Source: Falsiruegeria litorea R37 (lineage in GTDB: Bacteria; Pseudomonadota; Alphaproteobacteria; Rhodobacterales; Rhodobacteraceae). Taken from it: 64,000 nucleotides of DNA. The stretch is taken from NCBI RefSeq assembly GCF_900172225.1, contig NZ_FWFO01000001.1, positions 2,170,001 to 2,234,000 on the forward strand, given 5' to 3'. How positions within the stretch are numbered: position 1 is the stretch's first letter; each line of letters begins with the position of its first letter. Position numbers and translations under genes: made by a program. Shown here in pieces: positions 26,727 to 35,158 of the stretch. The notes beneath the pieces were generated by a model. The model saw only the letters and a program-made list of their open reading frames with translations, had not been told where the DNA came from and made no database searches.

Positions 26727-28139
26727 ATGTGGTCATTCATCGTGGCACTGAGTGTACTGCTTCTCTTCATTGCTGCCGTCTTGTGCGCTGTCCGGGCGGC
26801 CCAAACCGCCCGCACGCCGCAAGGGGCGGTGGGATGGGTTGTCTTCCTGCTTGCAGTTCCTTGGGCAGGTGTGCCCCTTTACCTGTTTCTGGGTCACCAC
26901 CGATTTACCGGCTACCGCGTTGCACGGCGAGAAAGCGAACGTGTGGTGCAAGGGATCAAGGCCTATTCCGAACACATCCGCCCTGCCCCCGAAACCCTGA
27001 CAATGAATGTCAAACCCTTTGAGGCGATCGCCAACCTTCCGGTTCTTAAGGGTAACGAAGCCAAGTTGCTGGTTGATGGCGAGGCCACGTTTGCCGCGAT
27101 TTTCGACGCCATTGACGCAGCCCAAGAGTACATCCTCATCCAGTTCTACATTGTGCGCGCCGATGATCTGGGGCTGAGGCTTCAGGCCAAACTGATCGAA
27201 GCGGCCAAGCGTGGCGTGAAAGTGCGGTTCATGACCGATGCGGTCGGCAGCTATCACCTGCCCAATTCCTATTACGAGGACATGCGTGATGCAGGCATTG
27301 ACGTTGTCATGCCGTCAGATCAGCGGGGGCCCAAATACCGGTTCCAACTGAACTATCGCAACCACCGCAAGACCGTTGTCATCGATGGCACCACCGGCTT
27401 TATCGGCGGGCACAATGTGGGCGATGAATACCTTGGCCTTGATCCCAAGTTCGGCCGTTGGCGCGACACGCACATGCGCATCAGTGGGCCGATCGTATCC
27501 CAACTGCAGTTGATCTTTGTCGAAGACTGGCATTGGGCCCGGGACGAGGACCTGCTTGATGCCCTGAACTGGGCCGCACCGGACGTCGAGGACAATGCAA
27601 ATGCGGTCATCGTGGCCACCGGTCCGGGTGACACGACCGAGACCGGCTCGATGATGTTCTTTTCCGCCATTGCTGCCGCGCAAGAGCGGATTTGGCTTGC
27701 CTCACCCTATTTCGTGCCTGACATCGACGTGATGACCGCGCTGACCAACGCGGCCATGCGCGGCGTCGATGTGCGCCTGCTGGTGCCGGATGTGATCGAC
27801 CACAAGATGCCCTGGCTCGCCGCATTTGCTTATTTTGACGAGATCATGGAGGCAGGCGTCAAGGTTCATCGCTACACCGATGGCTTCATGCACCAAAAGG
27901 CCTTTGTGGTGGATCATACGCTGGCCGCTGTCGGCACCACAAACCTGGACAACCGCTCATTCCGGCTGAATTTCGAAGCAATGGCTTTGTTCTTTGATGC
28001 TGACATCGCAGCAGACGTGGATGAGATGTTTCAGGTCGATTTTGAAAACTCGTACGAGTTGGTCAAACCTTTGGCCCTGCAATCGGCCTTTGTCCGCTAT
28101 GGCGCGCCGCTTGCCCGGCTGGTGTCACCGATCCTTTAG
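26727..28139 (+). CDS. cls: Cardiolipin synthase (phospholipase D family)
   Basis: 470 residues: two N-terminal membrane segments with the PLDc_N pattern (VVFLLAVPWAGVPLYLFLG), then two PLD domains. The first catalytic motif is HRKTVVID, the second HQKAFVVD, both complete HxKxxxxD. It would condense two phosphatidylglycerols, or PG and PE, into cardiolipin at the inner membrane. GGAG precedes the ATG. Its stop overlaps the stop of the convergent ion-channel gene by 4 bp with no terminator between them. Confidence 0.93.
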   Translation: MWSFIVALSVLLLFIAAVLCAVRAAQTARTPQGAVGWVVFLLAVPWAGVPLYLFLGHHRFTGYRVARRESERVVQGIKAYSEHIRPAPETLTMNVKPFEAIANLPVLKGNEAKLLVDGEATFAAIFDAIDAAQEYILIQFYIVRADDLGLRLQAKLIEAAKRGVKVRFMTDAVGSYHLPNSYYEDMRDAGIDVVMPSDQRGPKYRFQLNYRNHRKTVVIDGTTGFIGGHNVGDEYLGLDPKFGRWRDTHMRISGPIVSQLQLIFVEDWHWARDEDLLDALNWAAPDVEDNANAVIVATGPGDTTETGSMMFFSAIAAAQERIWLASPYFVPDIDVMTALTNAAMRGVDVRLLVPDVIDHKMPWLAAFAYFDEIMEAGVKVHRYTDGFMHQKAFVVDHTLAAVGTTNLDNRSFRLNFEAMALFFDADIAADVDEMFQVDFENSYELVKPLALQSAFVRYGAPLARLVSPIL

Positions 28140-28570
28140 ATCTTGCCTTCGTGCTCGAACATGCGGGTCATCATCGCCACCAGATAGGCCGTCGACAGAC
28201 CAAAGGCCAACAGCCCGGTCACCGCAGCAAAGGCCGCGAAAATGCGCAGGTCCGGCCCCAGCACGATGTCGCCATAACCAAGCGTCGTATAGGTCACGAG
28301 CGAGAAATAGATCGCCGAGTTCCAATCCGGCATCACATCGCCAAAGACCCAGGCACCGGCCCAGATCCACACCTGGATGGTGTGTGCCAGTACGATGACA
28401 CCCAAAGCGCAGGCAATCAGCGTTCCCGCCCGGATCACAACCGAGTTGCGCCTCATCTTGGCCGACAGTTTCTCTAGCCAGACGTTGCAGACCACAAGCA
28501 GTGCGATCTCGACAGCAAAACATCCCCCCAAGGTCAAACTGCCCCAAAAGATCTGCTCGGTTAACGTCAC
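28136..28570 (-). CDS. Two-TM potassium-type ion channel
   Basis: 144 residues from a GTG at 28570 preceded by AGGAG; an alternative GTG at 28615 adds 15 residues but has no Shine-Dalgarno. The pore region reads SAIYFSLVTYTTLGYGD, with the K+-channel selectivity filter TLGYGD, then a final membrane helix ending at the short charged tail EHEGKI. Two further hydrophobic segments precede the pore. No ligand-binding domain is present. It probably forms a tetrameric potassium-selective pore. It is monocistronic and convergent with cls. Confidence 0.85.
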   Translation of the reverse strand: MTLTEQIFWGSLTLGGCFAVEIALLVVCNVWLEKLSAKMRRNSVVIRAGTLIACALGVIVLAHTIQVWIWAGAWVFGDVMPDWNSAIYFSLVTYTTLGYGDIVLGPDLRIFAAFAAVTGLLAFGLSTAYLVAMMTRMFEHEGKI

Positions 28571-28739
28571 TGCGCTGCTCCTGTCGAATTTCCCTTTAGG
28601 TGTCGGAAATTTCACCGCGGGTCAATCCGTTGCCCCATGGGTGCGGCGGAAGGTTGCTATCTGCTCCTCCTCACTGGACACCGCTTTGATCCGCGCCACA
28701 GTATGGGGTGGAAATGACACCAAAACCGGGACCCCCTCT

Positions 28740-29387
28740 ATGCTGCTGTCCATTGAAAACGTTGACAAAGCCTATCCTGGCGGGCGCCCGGTTCTTTCTG
28801 GTGTATCCTTGCAGCTGGACCGGAGCGAGACCTTGGCCCTGACCGGCGACAGCGGCAGCGGCAAAAGCACACTTTTGAACCTGGCCGCGACGTTGGATCA
28901 TTTCGATGCGGGCGAAATCACGCTGGATCAGACGCGGTATTCAGGGTTGGACGACGCAGGCCGGGCGGCGCTGAGACGATCCCAGGTGGCACTGGTGTTT
29001 CAGGCTTTCAACCTGATCCCGTCCCTGACGGTGGCTCAGAACCTGAGTTTTCACGCCCGTCTGGCCGGTGTTCTTGATCCCGCATGGCAAAAGACACTTG
29101 CCGAACGGTTGGGCCTGACCGAGTTGCTGGATCGCTTGCCCGAGCAGCTGTCCGGAGGGCAGCAACAGCGTGTCGCTATCGGGCGGGCCATGGCGCTGAA
29201 ACCGCCGCTGCTGTTGGCAGATGAACCCACAGGCAACCTGGATGAGTTTGCAAGCACAGCCGTCATGGACCTGATGCTGGAACTGGTTCGGGATGCGGGC
29301 TCTGCCCTGCTGCTGGTCACCCATTCACCTGCCATCGCCGCCCGCGCGGACCGTCAGGTTCATCTGAGCCAGGGACAGATCGCATGA
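28740..29387 (+). CDS. ABC transporter ATP-binding protein (LolD/MacB type)
   Basis: 215 residues from the ATG at 28740. Walker A GDSGSGKST, Q-loop VFQAFNLIPSLTV, signature LSGGQQQRVAIGRAMA, Walker B LLLADEPTGNLDE and the H-loop VTHS are all intact. The Q-loop and PTGNLD pattern place it in the type VII (LolD/MacB/FtsE) group. It overlaps the large permease by ATGA. Together they form a mechanotransmission-type transporter acting on envelope lipids or lipoproteins rather than a classical solute importer. Confidence 0.92.
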   Translation: MLLSIENVDKAYPGGRPVLSGVSLQLDRSETLALTGDSGSGKSTLLNLAATLDHFDAGEITLDQTRYSGLDDAGRAALRRSQVALVFQAFNLIPSLTVAQNLSFHARLAGVLDPAWQKTLAERLGLTELLDRLPEQLSGGQQQRVAIGRAMALKPPLLLADEPTGNLDEFASTAVMDLMLELVRDAGSALLLVTHSPAIAARADRQVHLSQGQIA

Positions 29388-31798
29388 CAGGCGCCGTCCT
29401 GCAGGCCATCTGGTCCCACTGGCGGCGCCACCCTCTGCAGTTGGCAACCTTGCTCAGTGGCATTGCGTTGGCCACCGCGCTCTGGTCGGCGGTGCAGGCA
29501 ATCAACACCGAGGCACGGGCAAACTATGCCAGCGCCACTCAGCAGCTGGCCGCCAGGTCGCTGGATCGGATCGTTGATCCGTCCGGCCCGATGACCCTGT
29601 CACAATACCGCATCCTGCGACGCGCCGGGTGGCAAGTGGCCGCCGTGCGCGAAGGACGGATCGCGGTGGCCGGGGGACGGGTCGATCTGTTGGGTGTGGA
29701 CCTGCTAAGCTATCCAACTCTGCCCGCCATCGCCGAAGCCTCGCAAGTCCAAGGGATCGCGCCTGTTGATGCCCTGTCCGCACCCGGGCGACTGTTTGCG
29801 CGCGCGCCTTTGGCCGAGCGATTGAAAGCGACCCCCGGCTTGCCACCTGTTATCGCAAGCGATCAAGTGCCGGTGGGCTCGGTCCTGACCGACATCGGCA
29901 CCGCCGGAGCGCTGTTGGGACAGCCTGAGCAGATCAGCCATGTGGTTGTTCTGTCAAGCCAACCCAAAGGCGTTCTGCCCCTGGATCAGATCGCACCGGA
30001 CCTGCGGCGCATTTCGGCCCAGGGTGACGGCGGTATTGCCAGCCTGACCGACAGCTTTCATCTGAACCTGACCGCCTTTGGCTTGCTGTCCTTTGCCGTG
30101 GGGCTGTTCATTGTCCACGGCACCGTCGGTCTGGCTTTTGAACAGCGCCGCTCGATGATCCGCACCCTGCGCGCCCTTGGTACCCCCATGCGGACCCTGC
30201 GCCGCCTTTTGGTGGTTGAACTGATGGTCCTTGCCCTGATCGGGGGCATCGCTGGTCTGGTTCTGGGGCTCTATATTGCGGGTGCCTTGCTGCCAGACGT
30301 CGCGGCCACGCTGCGGGGGCTTTATGGTGCGCCGGTGGACGGGGCTTTGACGATCCGACCGGTATGGGTTGCTTCGGGCCTTGGGATGGCGCTGATTGGA
30401 ACCACTGCAGCGAGCGGACAGGCGTTTTGGAAGCTCGCGCGCATGCCGCTCTTGTCCACGCCCGGCGCGCGGGCCTGGTCAGGGCACGCCCAAGTGTCCG
30501 CAGCACGGCTGGCCTTTGCCGGTTTGGGATTGGCTGGACTGGGCGGGGTCGCCGTTCTGCTGGGTGATGGGTTGATCGCCGGATTTGCGTTGCTGGCCGG
30601 TCTGTTGATGGGGGCGGCTTTGTGCCTGCCATTCCTCTTACTGCGCTTGCTGAACCTGGGCGGGCGCACTGCACGCTCAGCGCTGTCTGAATGGGTTTGG
30701 GCCGATATGAAAGCACAGCTGCCCGGCTTGTCGCTGGCTCTGATGGCACTGCTGTTGGCAATGGCCGCGAACATCGGCGTCGGCACCATGGTGTCCAGCT
30801 TTCGCCTGACCTTTACCGGGTGGCTGGACCAGCGTTTGACTTCTGAATTGTATGTCACTGCGCGGGACGACGTCCAAGGCCGAGAGATTGAACGCTGGCT
30901 GAGCCAGCACAGTGAGCGCGTCCTGCCCATTCGCGCGTTGGAAATGGAGCACGAAGGAGCACCGATCTTTGTCTACGGCGTCGTGGATGATCAGACCTAT
31001 CGCAATCACTGGCCGCTGCTGACCCCGACCAAAGGGGTCTGGGACCGAGTGATGAGGGGCGAGGCGATCCTGATCAACGAGCAAATGGCCCGGCGCAACG
31101 ATCTCTGGCCCGGTGATACCGTGACACTGCCCTCTGACATCACCTATCCGATCGCAGGTGTCTATTCGGATTACGGCAATCCGACGGCCCAGGCCATTCT
31201 GTCAATGGACGAGCTGCCCCGCTTTGGGCTGCCCGTGCCCAATACGCGCTTTGGCATTCGCCTTCCGCCCGACCAAGTTGCCGATGTGGCGCAAGAGCTG
31301 CGCGCCGCCTTTGACCTGCCCCCCGGCGCGCTGATTGATCAAGCCAACCTCAAGGCCCGCTCGATCGAGATCTTCGACAAGACCTTTGTTGTGACCGGTG
31401 CGCTGAACATCCTGACGCTTGGTGTGGCGGGCTTTGCCATTTTCACCAGCCTCCTGACGCTGTGGACCCAACGCCTGCCTCAGCTGGCCCCGGTCTGGGC
31501 CATGGGCATCACGCGCAGACAACTGGCTGGGCTCGAGCTGTTGCGCAGCGTGATCCTGGCGGCGCTGACGACTGCGCTTGCCCTGCCCCTGGGTTTGATG
31601 CTGGCCTGGGTGCTGCTGGCGGTGATCAATGTCGAGGCCTTTGGTTGGCGCCTGCCCATGTTCGTCTTCCCTGTTGAATGGGCCAAACTGGGCGCGCTGG
31701 CCATGCTCACCGCCTTGGTGGCCGGCCTGCTGCCTGCCCGGCGTCTTTTGCAAGTGCCCCCCTCGGATCTGCTCAAGGTGTTTGCCCATGAACGTTAG
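29384..31798 (+). CDS. FtsX/LolC-like ABC permease, large duplicated form
   Basis: 804 residues with about ten membrane segments arranged as one N-terminal, then two FtsX-type bundles separated by periplasmic domains (for example residues ~480-660). Duplicated FtsX permeases of this size usually work as single-chain partners of a LolD-type ATPase, here the gene that overlaps upstream. The next gene, overlapping by 11 bp, encodes an exported AttH/CrtC-like protein. Probable role: extraction or trafficking of a lipid or lipoprotein-like molecule. The substrate is not known. Confidence 0.9.
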   Translation: MTGAVLQAIWSHWRRHPLQLATLLSGIALATALWSAVQAINTEARANYASATQQLAARSLDRIVDPSGPMTLSQYRILRRAGWQVAAVREGRIAVAGGRVDLLGVDLLSYPTLPAIAEASQVQGIAPVDALSAPGRLFARAPLAERLKATPGLPPVIASDQVPVGSVLTDIGTAGALLGQPEQISHVVVLSSQPKGVLPLDQIAPDLRRISAQGDGGIASLTDSFHLNLTAFGLLSFAVGLFIVHGTVGLAFEQRRSMIRTLRALGTPMRTLRRLLVVELMVLALIGGIAGLVLGLYIAGALLPDVAATLRGLYGAPVDGALTIRPVWVASGLGMALIGTTAASGQAFWKLARMPLLSTPGARAWSGHAQVSAARLAFAGLGLAGLGGVAVLLGDGLIAGFALLAGLLMGAALCLPFLLLRLLNLGGRTARSALSEWVWADMKAQLPGLSLALMALLLAMAANIGVGTMVSSFRLTFTGWLDQRLTSELYVTARDDVQGREIERWLSQHSERVLPIRALEMEHEGAPIFVYGVVDDQTYRNHWPLLTPTKGVWDRVMRGEAILINEQMARRNDLWPGDTVTLPSDITYPIAGVYSDYGNPTAQAILSMDELPRFGLPVPNTRFGIRLPPDQVADVAQELRAAFDLPPGALIDQANLKARSIEIFDKTFVVTGALNILTLGVAGFAIFTSLLTLWTQRLPQLAPVWAMGITRRQLAGLELLRSVILAALTTALALPLGLMLAWVLLAVINVEAFGWRLPMFVFPVEWAKLGALAMLTALVAGLLPARRLLQVPPSDLLKVFAHER

Positions 31799-32831
31799 AA
31801 TGATCCTGCTTGTTCTGCTGCTGGCCTGGCCCGGTGTCACAGGCGCCCAGGGTTTTGCCGGTTTGGGAACCGATGCAGAGGGATTTGCGGTACCCGAGCG
31901 GGGGACCGAATTGCAATTCCCTCAAGACCACGGTCCCCACCCGGCCTTTCGCATCGAATGGTGGTATGTCACCGCCAACCTCACAGGCGCGGATGGGCGG
32001 GACTATGGCATTCAATGGACCCTGTTCCGCAGCGCCCTGCGCCCCTTTGCAAGCGAAGGCTGGCAAAGCCCGCAGCTCTGGATGGGCCACGCGGCAATCA
32101 CGACACCCGAGGCGCATTTCTTTGACGAACGTTTTGCGCGCGATGGCATTGGGCAGGCCGGTGTCACGGCGCACCCCTTTGAGGCGTGGATCGACGATTG
32201 GCAGATGTCCGGCCCCGATTTCGATAACCTAAACCTGCGTGCCAGTGGGTCCGAGTTCACATATGACCTGGACCTCATGGCCACCGGTCCATTGGTGTCC
32301 CATGGCGACGGGGGGTATTCGGTCAAATCCGCGGCTGGTCAGGCGAGCTATTACTATTCCCAACCCGCCTATCAGGTCAGCGGCACATTGGACCTGCCGG
32401 ACGGCCCGATGCCTGTCACAGGCTGGGCCTGGCTGGATCGCGAATGGTCATCTCAGCCGTTGTCCGAGGATCAGACAGGTTGGGACTGGTTCTCTCTCAC
32501 CTTTGACAGTGGTGCGCGGCTGATGGCGTTTCGGTTGCGGGGAGAAAGCGATCTCTTCACGTCTGGCACCTGGATCACAGCGGACGGCCAGGCAACACCG
32601 ATTGGAAATGGCAAAGTCACGGCAAAACCGACTCGCTGGGATGAAACAGACGGTCGGCGCATCCCCGTCGCCTGGAGCCTGCATTTGCCGGAACAGGATC
32701 TGAACGTGGAAATCACGGCCCTCAATCCCCGGGCTTGGATGGGCACAACATTCGCCTATTGGGAGGGGCCCGTACGTGTTTCGGGCACTCACCAAGGCAA
32801 GGGATATCTCGAGATGACAGGCTATGACTAA
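31788..32831 (+). CDS. Exported AttH/CrtC-like lipocalin-fold protein
   Basis: 347 residues from the ATG at 31788, inside the end of the permease gene. It has a signal peptide (MNVRMILLVLLLAWPGVTGA). The body matches the AttH / hydroxyneurosporene synthase (CrtC) family: FPQDHGPHPAFRIEWWYVTANL near residue 45, GWAWLDREWSSQPL mid-protein and TFAYWEGPVRVSG at the end. These proteins form a double lipocalin-like barrel that binds a hydrophobic molecule. With the overlapping ABC genes this suggests a three-part lipid-handling unit. A carotenoid hydratase role is unlikely, as no carotenoid genes are nearby. Confidence 0.88.
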   Translation: MNVRMILLVLLLAWPGVTGAQGFAGLGTDAEGFAVPERGTELQFPQDHGPHPAFRIEWWYVTANLTGADGRDYGIQWTLFRSALRPFASEGWQSPQLWMGHAAITTPEAHFFDERFARDGIGQAGVTAHPFEAWIDDWQMSGPDFDNLNLRASGSEFTYDLDLMATGPLVSHGDGGYSVKSAAGQASYYYSQPAYQVSGTLDLPDGPMPVTGWAWLDREWSSQPLSEDQTGWDWFSLTFDSGARLMAFRLRGESDLFTSGTWITADGQATPIGNGKVTAKPTRWDETDGRRIPVAWSLHLPEQDLNVEITALNPRAWMGTTFAYWEGPVRVSGTHQGKGYLEMTGYD

Positions 32832-33378
32832 ACCCACCCTGGACACGGCTTGGGCGCAAGCATGGGACATTCTGCAACAAGCGATCGCCGAAGACCGATC
32901 GCCCCTGCGCTTTGTCACCTTGGCCACCGTAGACGCCCAAAATGCCCCTCAACTGCGCACCGTGGTGCTGCGAGATCTGGATGCCCGGGCCGCTACGCTG
33001 AGCGTCTTTACCGATGCGCGCTCTCACAAAGTTGGTGAGCTTGACACAAATGATGCAGTGTCGCTTCACCTCTGGGCACCAGATCAATTGATACAGCTGC
33101 GCCTGTCCGGACAGACCGTCATAACCCAGGGTGAGCCGATGCGTTCAGACTGGCAAAAAGTCCCCGATCACATGCGCGAAGCCTACGGTCATGTTCCATC
33201 ACCCGGAACGAAAATCGACGCCTCTGACGCATGGACGGTGCAGCCGAACATCGAAAACTTTGCCAAAATCACCGTCACCTTGTCTCAATTCGATATTGTT
33301 TGCCTGTCGTCAGACGGGCATTGGCGCGCCGAATTTCTTCGTAAAAACAACTGGAAAGGCGATTGGCTGTCGCCTTGA
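32824..33378 (+). CDS. Pyridoxamine-phosphate-oxidase-like flavin-binding protein
   Basis: 184 residues with the split-barrel PNPOx fold: RFVTLATVDAQNAPQLRTVVLRD near the N-terminus, then LSVFTDARSHKVGEL (FMN phosphate contacts) and the C-terminal WRAEFLRKNNWKGDWLSP. It is shorter than classical PdxH and closer to the Alr4036-type family, whose role is unsettled. It overlaps the AttH-like gene by 8 bp and is thus the fourth gene of that operon. Confidence 0.82.
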   Translation: MTKPTLDTAWAQAWDILQQAIAEDRSPLRFVTLATVDAQNAPQLRTVVLRDLDARAATLSVFTDARSHKVGELDTNDAVSLHLWAPDQLIQLRLSGQTVITQGEPMRSDWQKVPDHMREAYGHVPSPGTKIDASDAWTVQPNIENFAKITVTLSQFDIVCLSSDGHWRAEFLRKNNWKGDWLSP

Positions 33379-33410
33379 ACTGCTGAATTTCCAAAGTTGA
33401 CGCAAGGACA

Positions 33411-33508
33411 GGTTGCAGACAACCGTTGCAACCCGCTCAAGGATTTGGATGATACACGCCCATGAGGACCACAACGGTCCAAACGCCTGCGGCATCAGAA
33501 TCGCAGGC
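33411..33508 (+). promoter_or_regulatory. Inverted repeat and leader hairpin upstream of the first peptide-binding-protein gene
   Basis: Within the 147-bp gap before the gene are two symmetric elements. One is a 7-bp inverted repeat GGTTGCA/TGCAACC (33411-33417 and 33427-33433), which could be an operator. The other is a hairpin GCCTGCG/CGCAGGC (33485-33491 and 33502-33508) ending 18 bases before the start codon, which could stabilise or gate the mRNA. No known riboswitch pattern was recognised. Confidence 0.4.
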
Positions 33509-33525
33509 CAAATAATTGGGAGAGA

Positions 33526-35109
33526 ATGATGAAACTCAAACATCTTCTGGTCGCCGCAAGTGCGACCGCTCTGATGGCGTCTGCCGTTTCGGCAGAAACG
33601 CTGCGCTGGGCTCGCGCGGGTGACGCGCTGACTTTGGACCCGCATGCGCAGAACGAAGGCCCGACCTCGGCGCTGGCGCATCAGATCATGGAACCGCTGG
33701 TGATGCGCGACATGACCGGGGCGATGGTGCCTGCTCTGGCCACCGAATGGGGCCCGTCCGAGGCCAACCCGAACGTCTGGGTGTTCAAGCTGCGTGAAGG
33801 CGTGACCTTCCACGACGGCGCCGAGTTCGACAGCGAAGACGTCGTCTTCTCGCTGAACCGTGCGATGACACCGGACTCGGACTACAAGGAACTTCTGGCT
33901 TCGGTCAAAGAAGTGCGCGCCACCGACAAATACACAGTCGAGATCGAGACCGATGGTCCGAACCCGATCATGCCGAACAACCTGACCAACATGTTCATGA
34001 TGGACAAGGGTTGGGCCGAAGCAAACGGCGCGGTTAAGGTTCAGGACTATGAAGGTGGCGAAGACACATTCGCGGCCAAAAACGCCATGGGAACCGGTCC
34101 TTACATGTTGGTGAGCCGTGAACCCGACGTCAAAACCGTCATGAAGATCAACGAGAACTATTGGGGCAAAGATGAGTTCCCAATGCAGGTGACCGAGATC
34201 GTCTATACCCCGATCCAGAACGCCGCGACCCGTGTTGCTGCTCTGCTGTCGGGTGAAGTTGATTTCATCCAGGACGTTCCGGTTCAGGATCTCGAGCGTG
34301 TGGCGGGTTCCGATGGTCTGGACGTGCGTACCGCGCCCCAGAACCGCGTCATCTTCTTTGGTATGAACCAGGGCGATGCGGACCTGAAGAACGACAACGT
34401 CGACGGTAAGAACCCGCTGGCTGATGTCCGCGTGCGTCGCGCGATGTCGATGGCGATCAACCGCGATGCGATCAAACAGGTCGTGATGCGTGGTCAGTCG
34501 GCGCCTGCTGGCATGATCTCTCCGCCGTTTGTGAACGGTTGGAACGAGGCGATGGACAGCTCGTCCAAGACCGACATCGAAGGTGCCAAGGCGCTGATGG
34601 CCGAAGCAGGCTATGGTGACGGTTTCAGCATCCAGCTGGATTGCCCGAACGACCGCTACATCAACGACGAAGCAATCTGTCAGGCGGCCGTTGGCATGCT
34701 GGCGCAGATCGGCGTGACCGTGAACCTGGATGCCAAACCCAAGGCGCAGCACTTCCCGCTGATCAACAACCTGGAAACCGACTTCTACATGCTGGGTTGG
34801 GGTGTTCCGACATATGACTCGGAATACATCTTCAACTTCCTGGCACACACCAAGGGTGAGAAGTACGGTTCTTGGAACGGCACCCGCTTCGGCAACGCCG
34901 ATCTGGACGCCAAGATCGTGGCACTGGCCTCGGAGACCAACCTGCCCAAGCGCAACGAGATGATCAACGAGATCTGGACCGTTGTGCAGGATGAGCAGCT
35001 GTACATCCCGATCCACCACCAGGTTCTGAACTGGGGCATGAACTCCAAGGTTGGCACCATCGTGGCACCGGATGACACCGCCAAGTTCAAGTATTTCACT
35101 TTGAACTAA
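33526..35109 (+). CDS. Peptide-type ABC substrate-binding protein (SBP_bac_5), copy 1
   Basis: 527 residues with a Sec signal peptide ending AVSA at about residue 24. It has the DppA/OppA family pattern: LDPHAQNEGPTSALAHQIMEPL, VWVFKLREGVTFHDGAEF, TGPYMLVSREPDVKT, DVRVRRAMSMAINRDAI and the C-terminal WTVVQDEQLYIPIHHQ. It is periplasmic and binds a di/oligopeptide or similar nutrient. It is monocistronic, closed by a terminator, with no permease genes adjacent. A clear paralogue (copy 2) at 37320 heads a complete ABC operon. Codon use looks strongly biased toward preferred codons, suggesting high expression. Confidence 0.93.
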   Translation: MMKLKHLLVAASATALMASAVSAETLRWARAGDALTLDPHAQNEGPTSALAHQIMEPLVMRDMTGAMVPALATEWGPSEANPNVWVFKLREGVTFHDGAEFDSEDVVFSLNRAMTPDSDYKELLASVKEVRATDKYTVEIETDGPNPIMPNNLTNMFMMDKGWAEANGAVKVQDYEGGEDTFAAKNAMGTGPYMLVSREPDVKTVMKINENYWGKDEFPMQVTEIVYTPIQNAATRVAALLSGEVDFIQDVPVQDLERVAGSDGLDVRTAPQNRVIFFGMNQGDADLKNDNVDGKNPLADVRVRRAMSMAINRDAIKQVVMRGQSAPAGMISPPFVNGWNEAMDSSSKTDIEGAKALMAEAGYGDGFSIQLDCPNDRYINDEAICQAAVGMLAQIGVTVNLDAKPKAQHFPLINNLETDFYMLGWGVPTYDSEYIFNFLAHTKGEKYGSWNGTRFGNADLDAKIVALASETNLPKRNEMINEIWTVVQDEQLYIPIHHQVLNWGMNSKVGTIVAPDDTAKFKYFTLN

Positions 35110-35130
35110 GCCATGGCTCACAAGCAACAA

Positions 35131-35158
35131 AAGGCGGCGCGTTGGGTGCCGCCTTTTT
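35131..35158. terminator. Bidirectional terminator between the binding protein and the TPR gene
   Basis: An 8-bp stem (AAGGCGGC paired with GCCGCCTT) with a 9-nt loop. On the plus strand it is followed by a T run, and on the minus strand by TTTTGTTG, so it can end both convergent transcripts. It touches the stop codon of the minus-strand gene. Confidence 0.85.
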
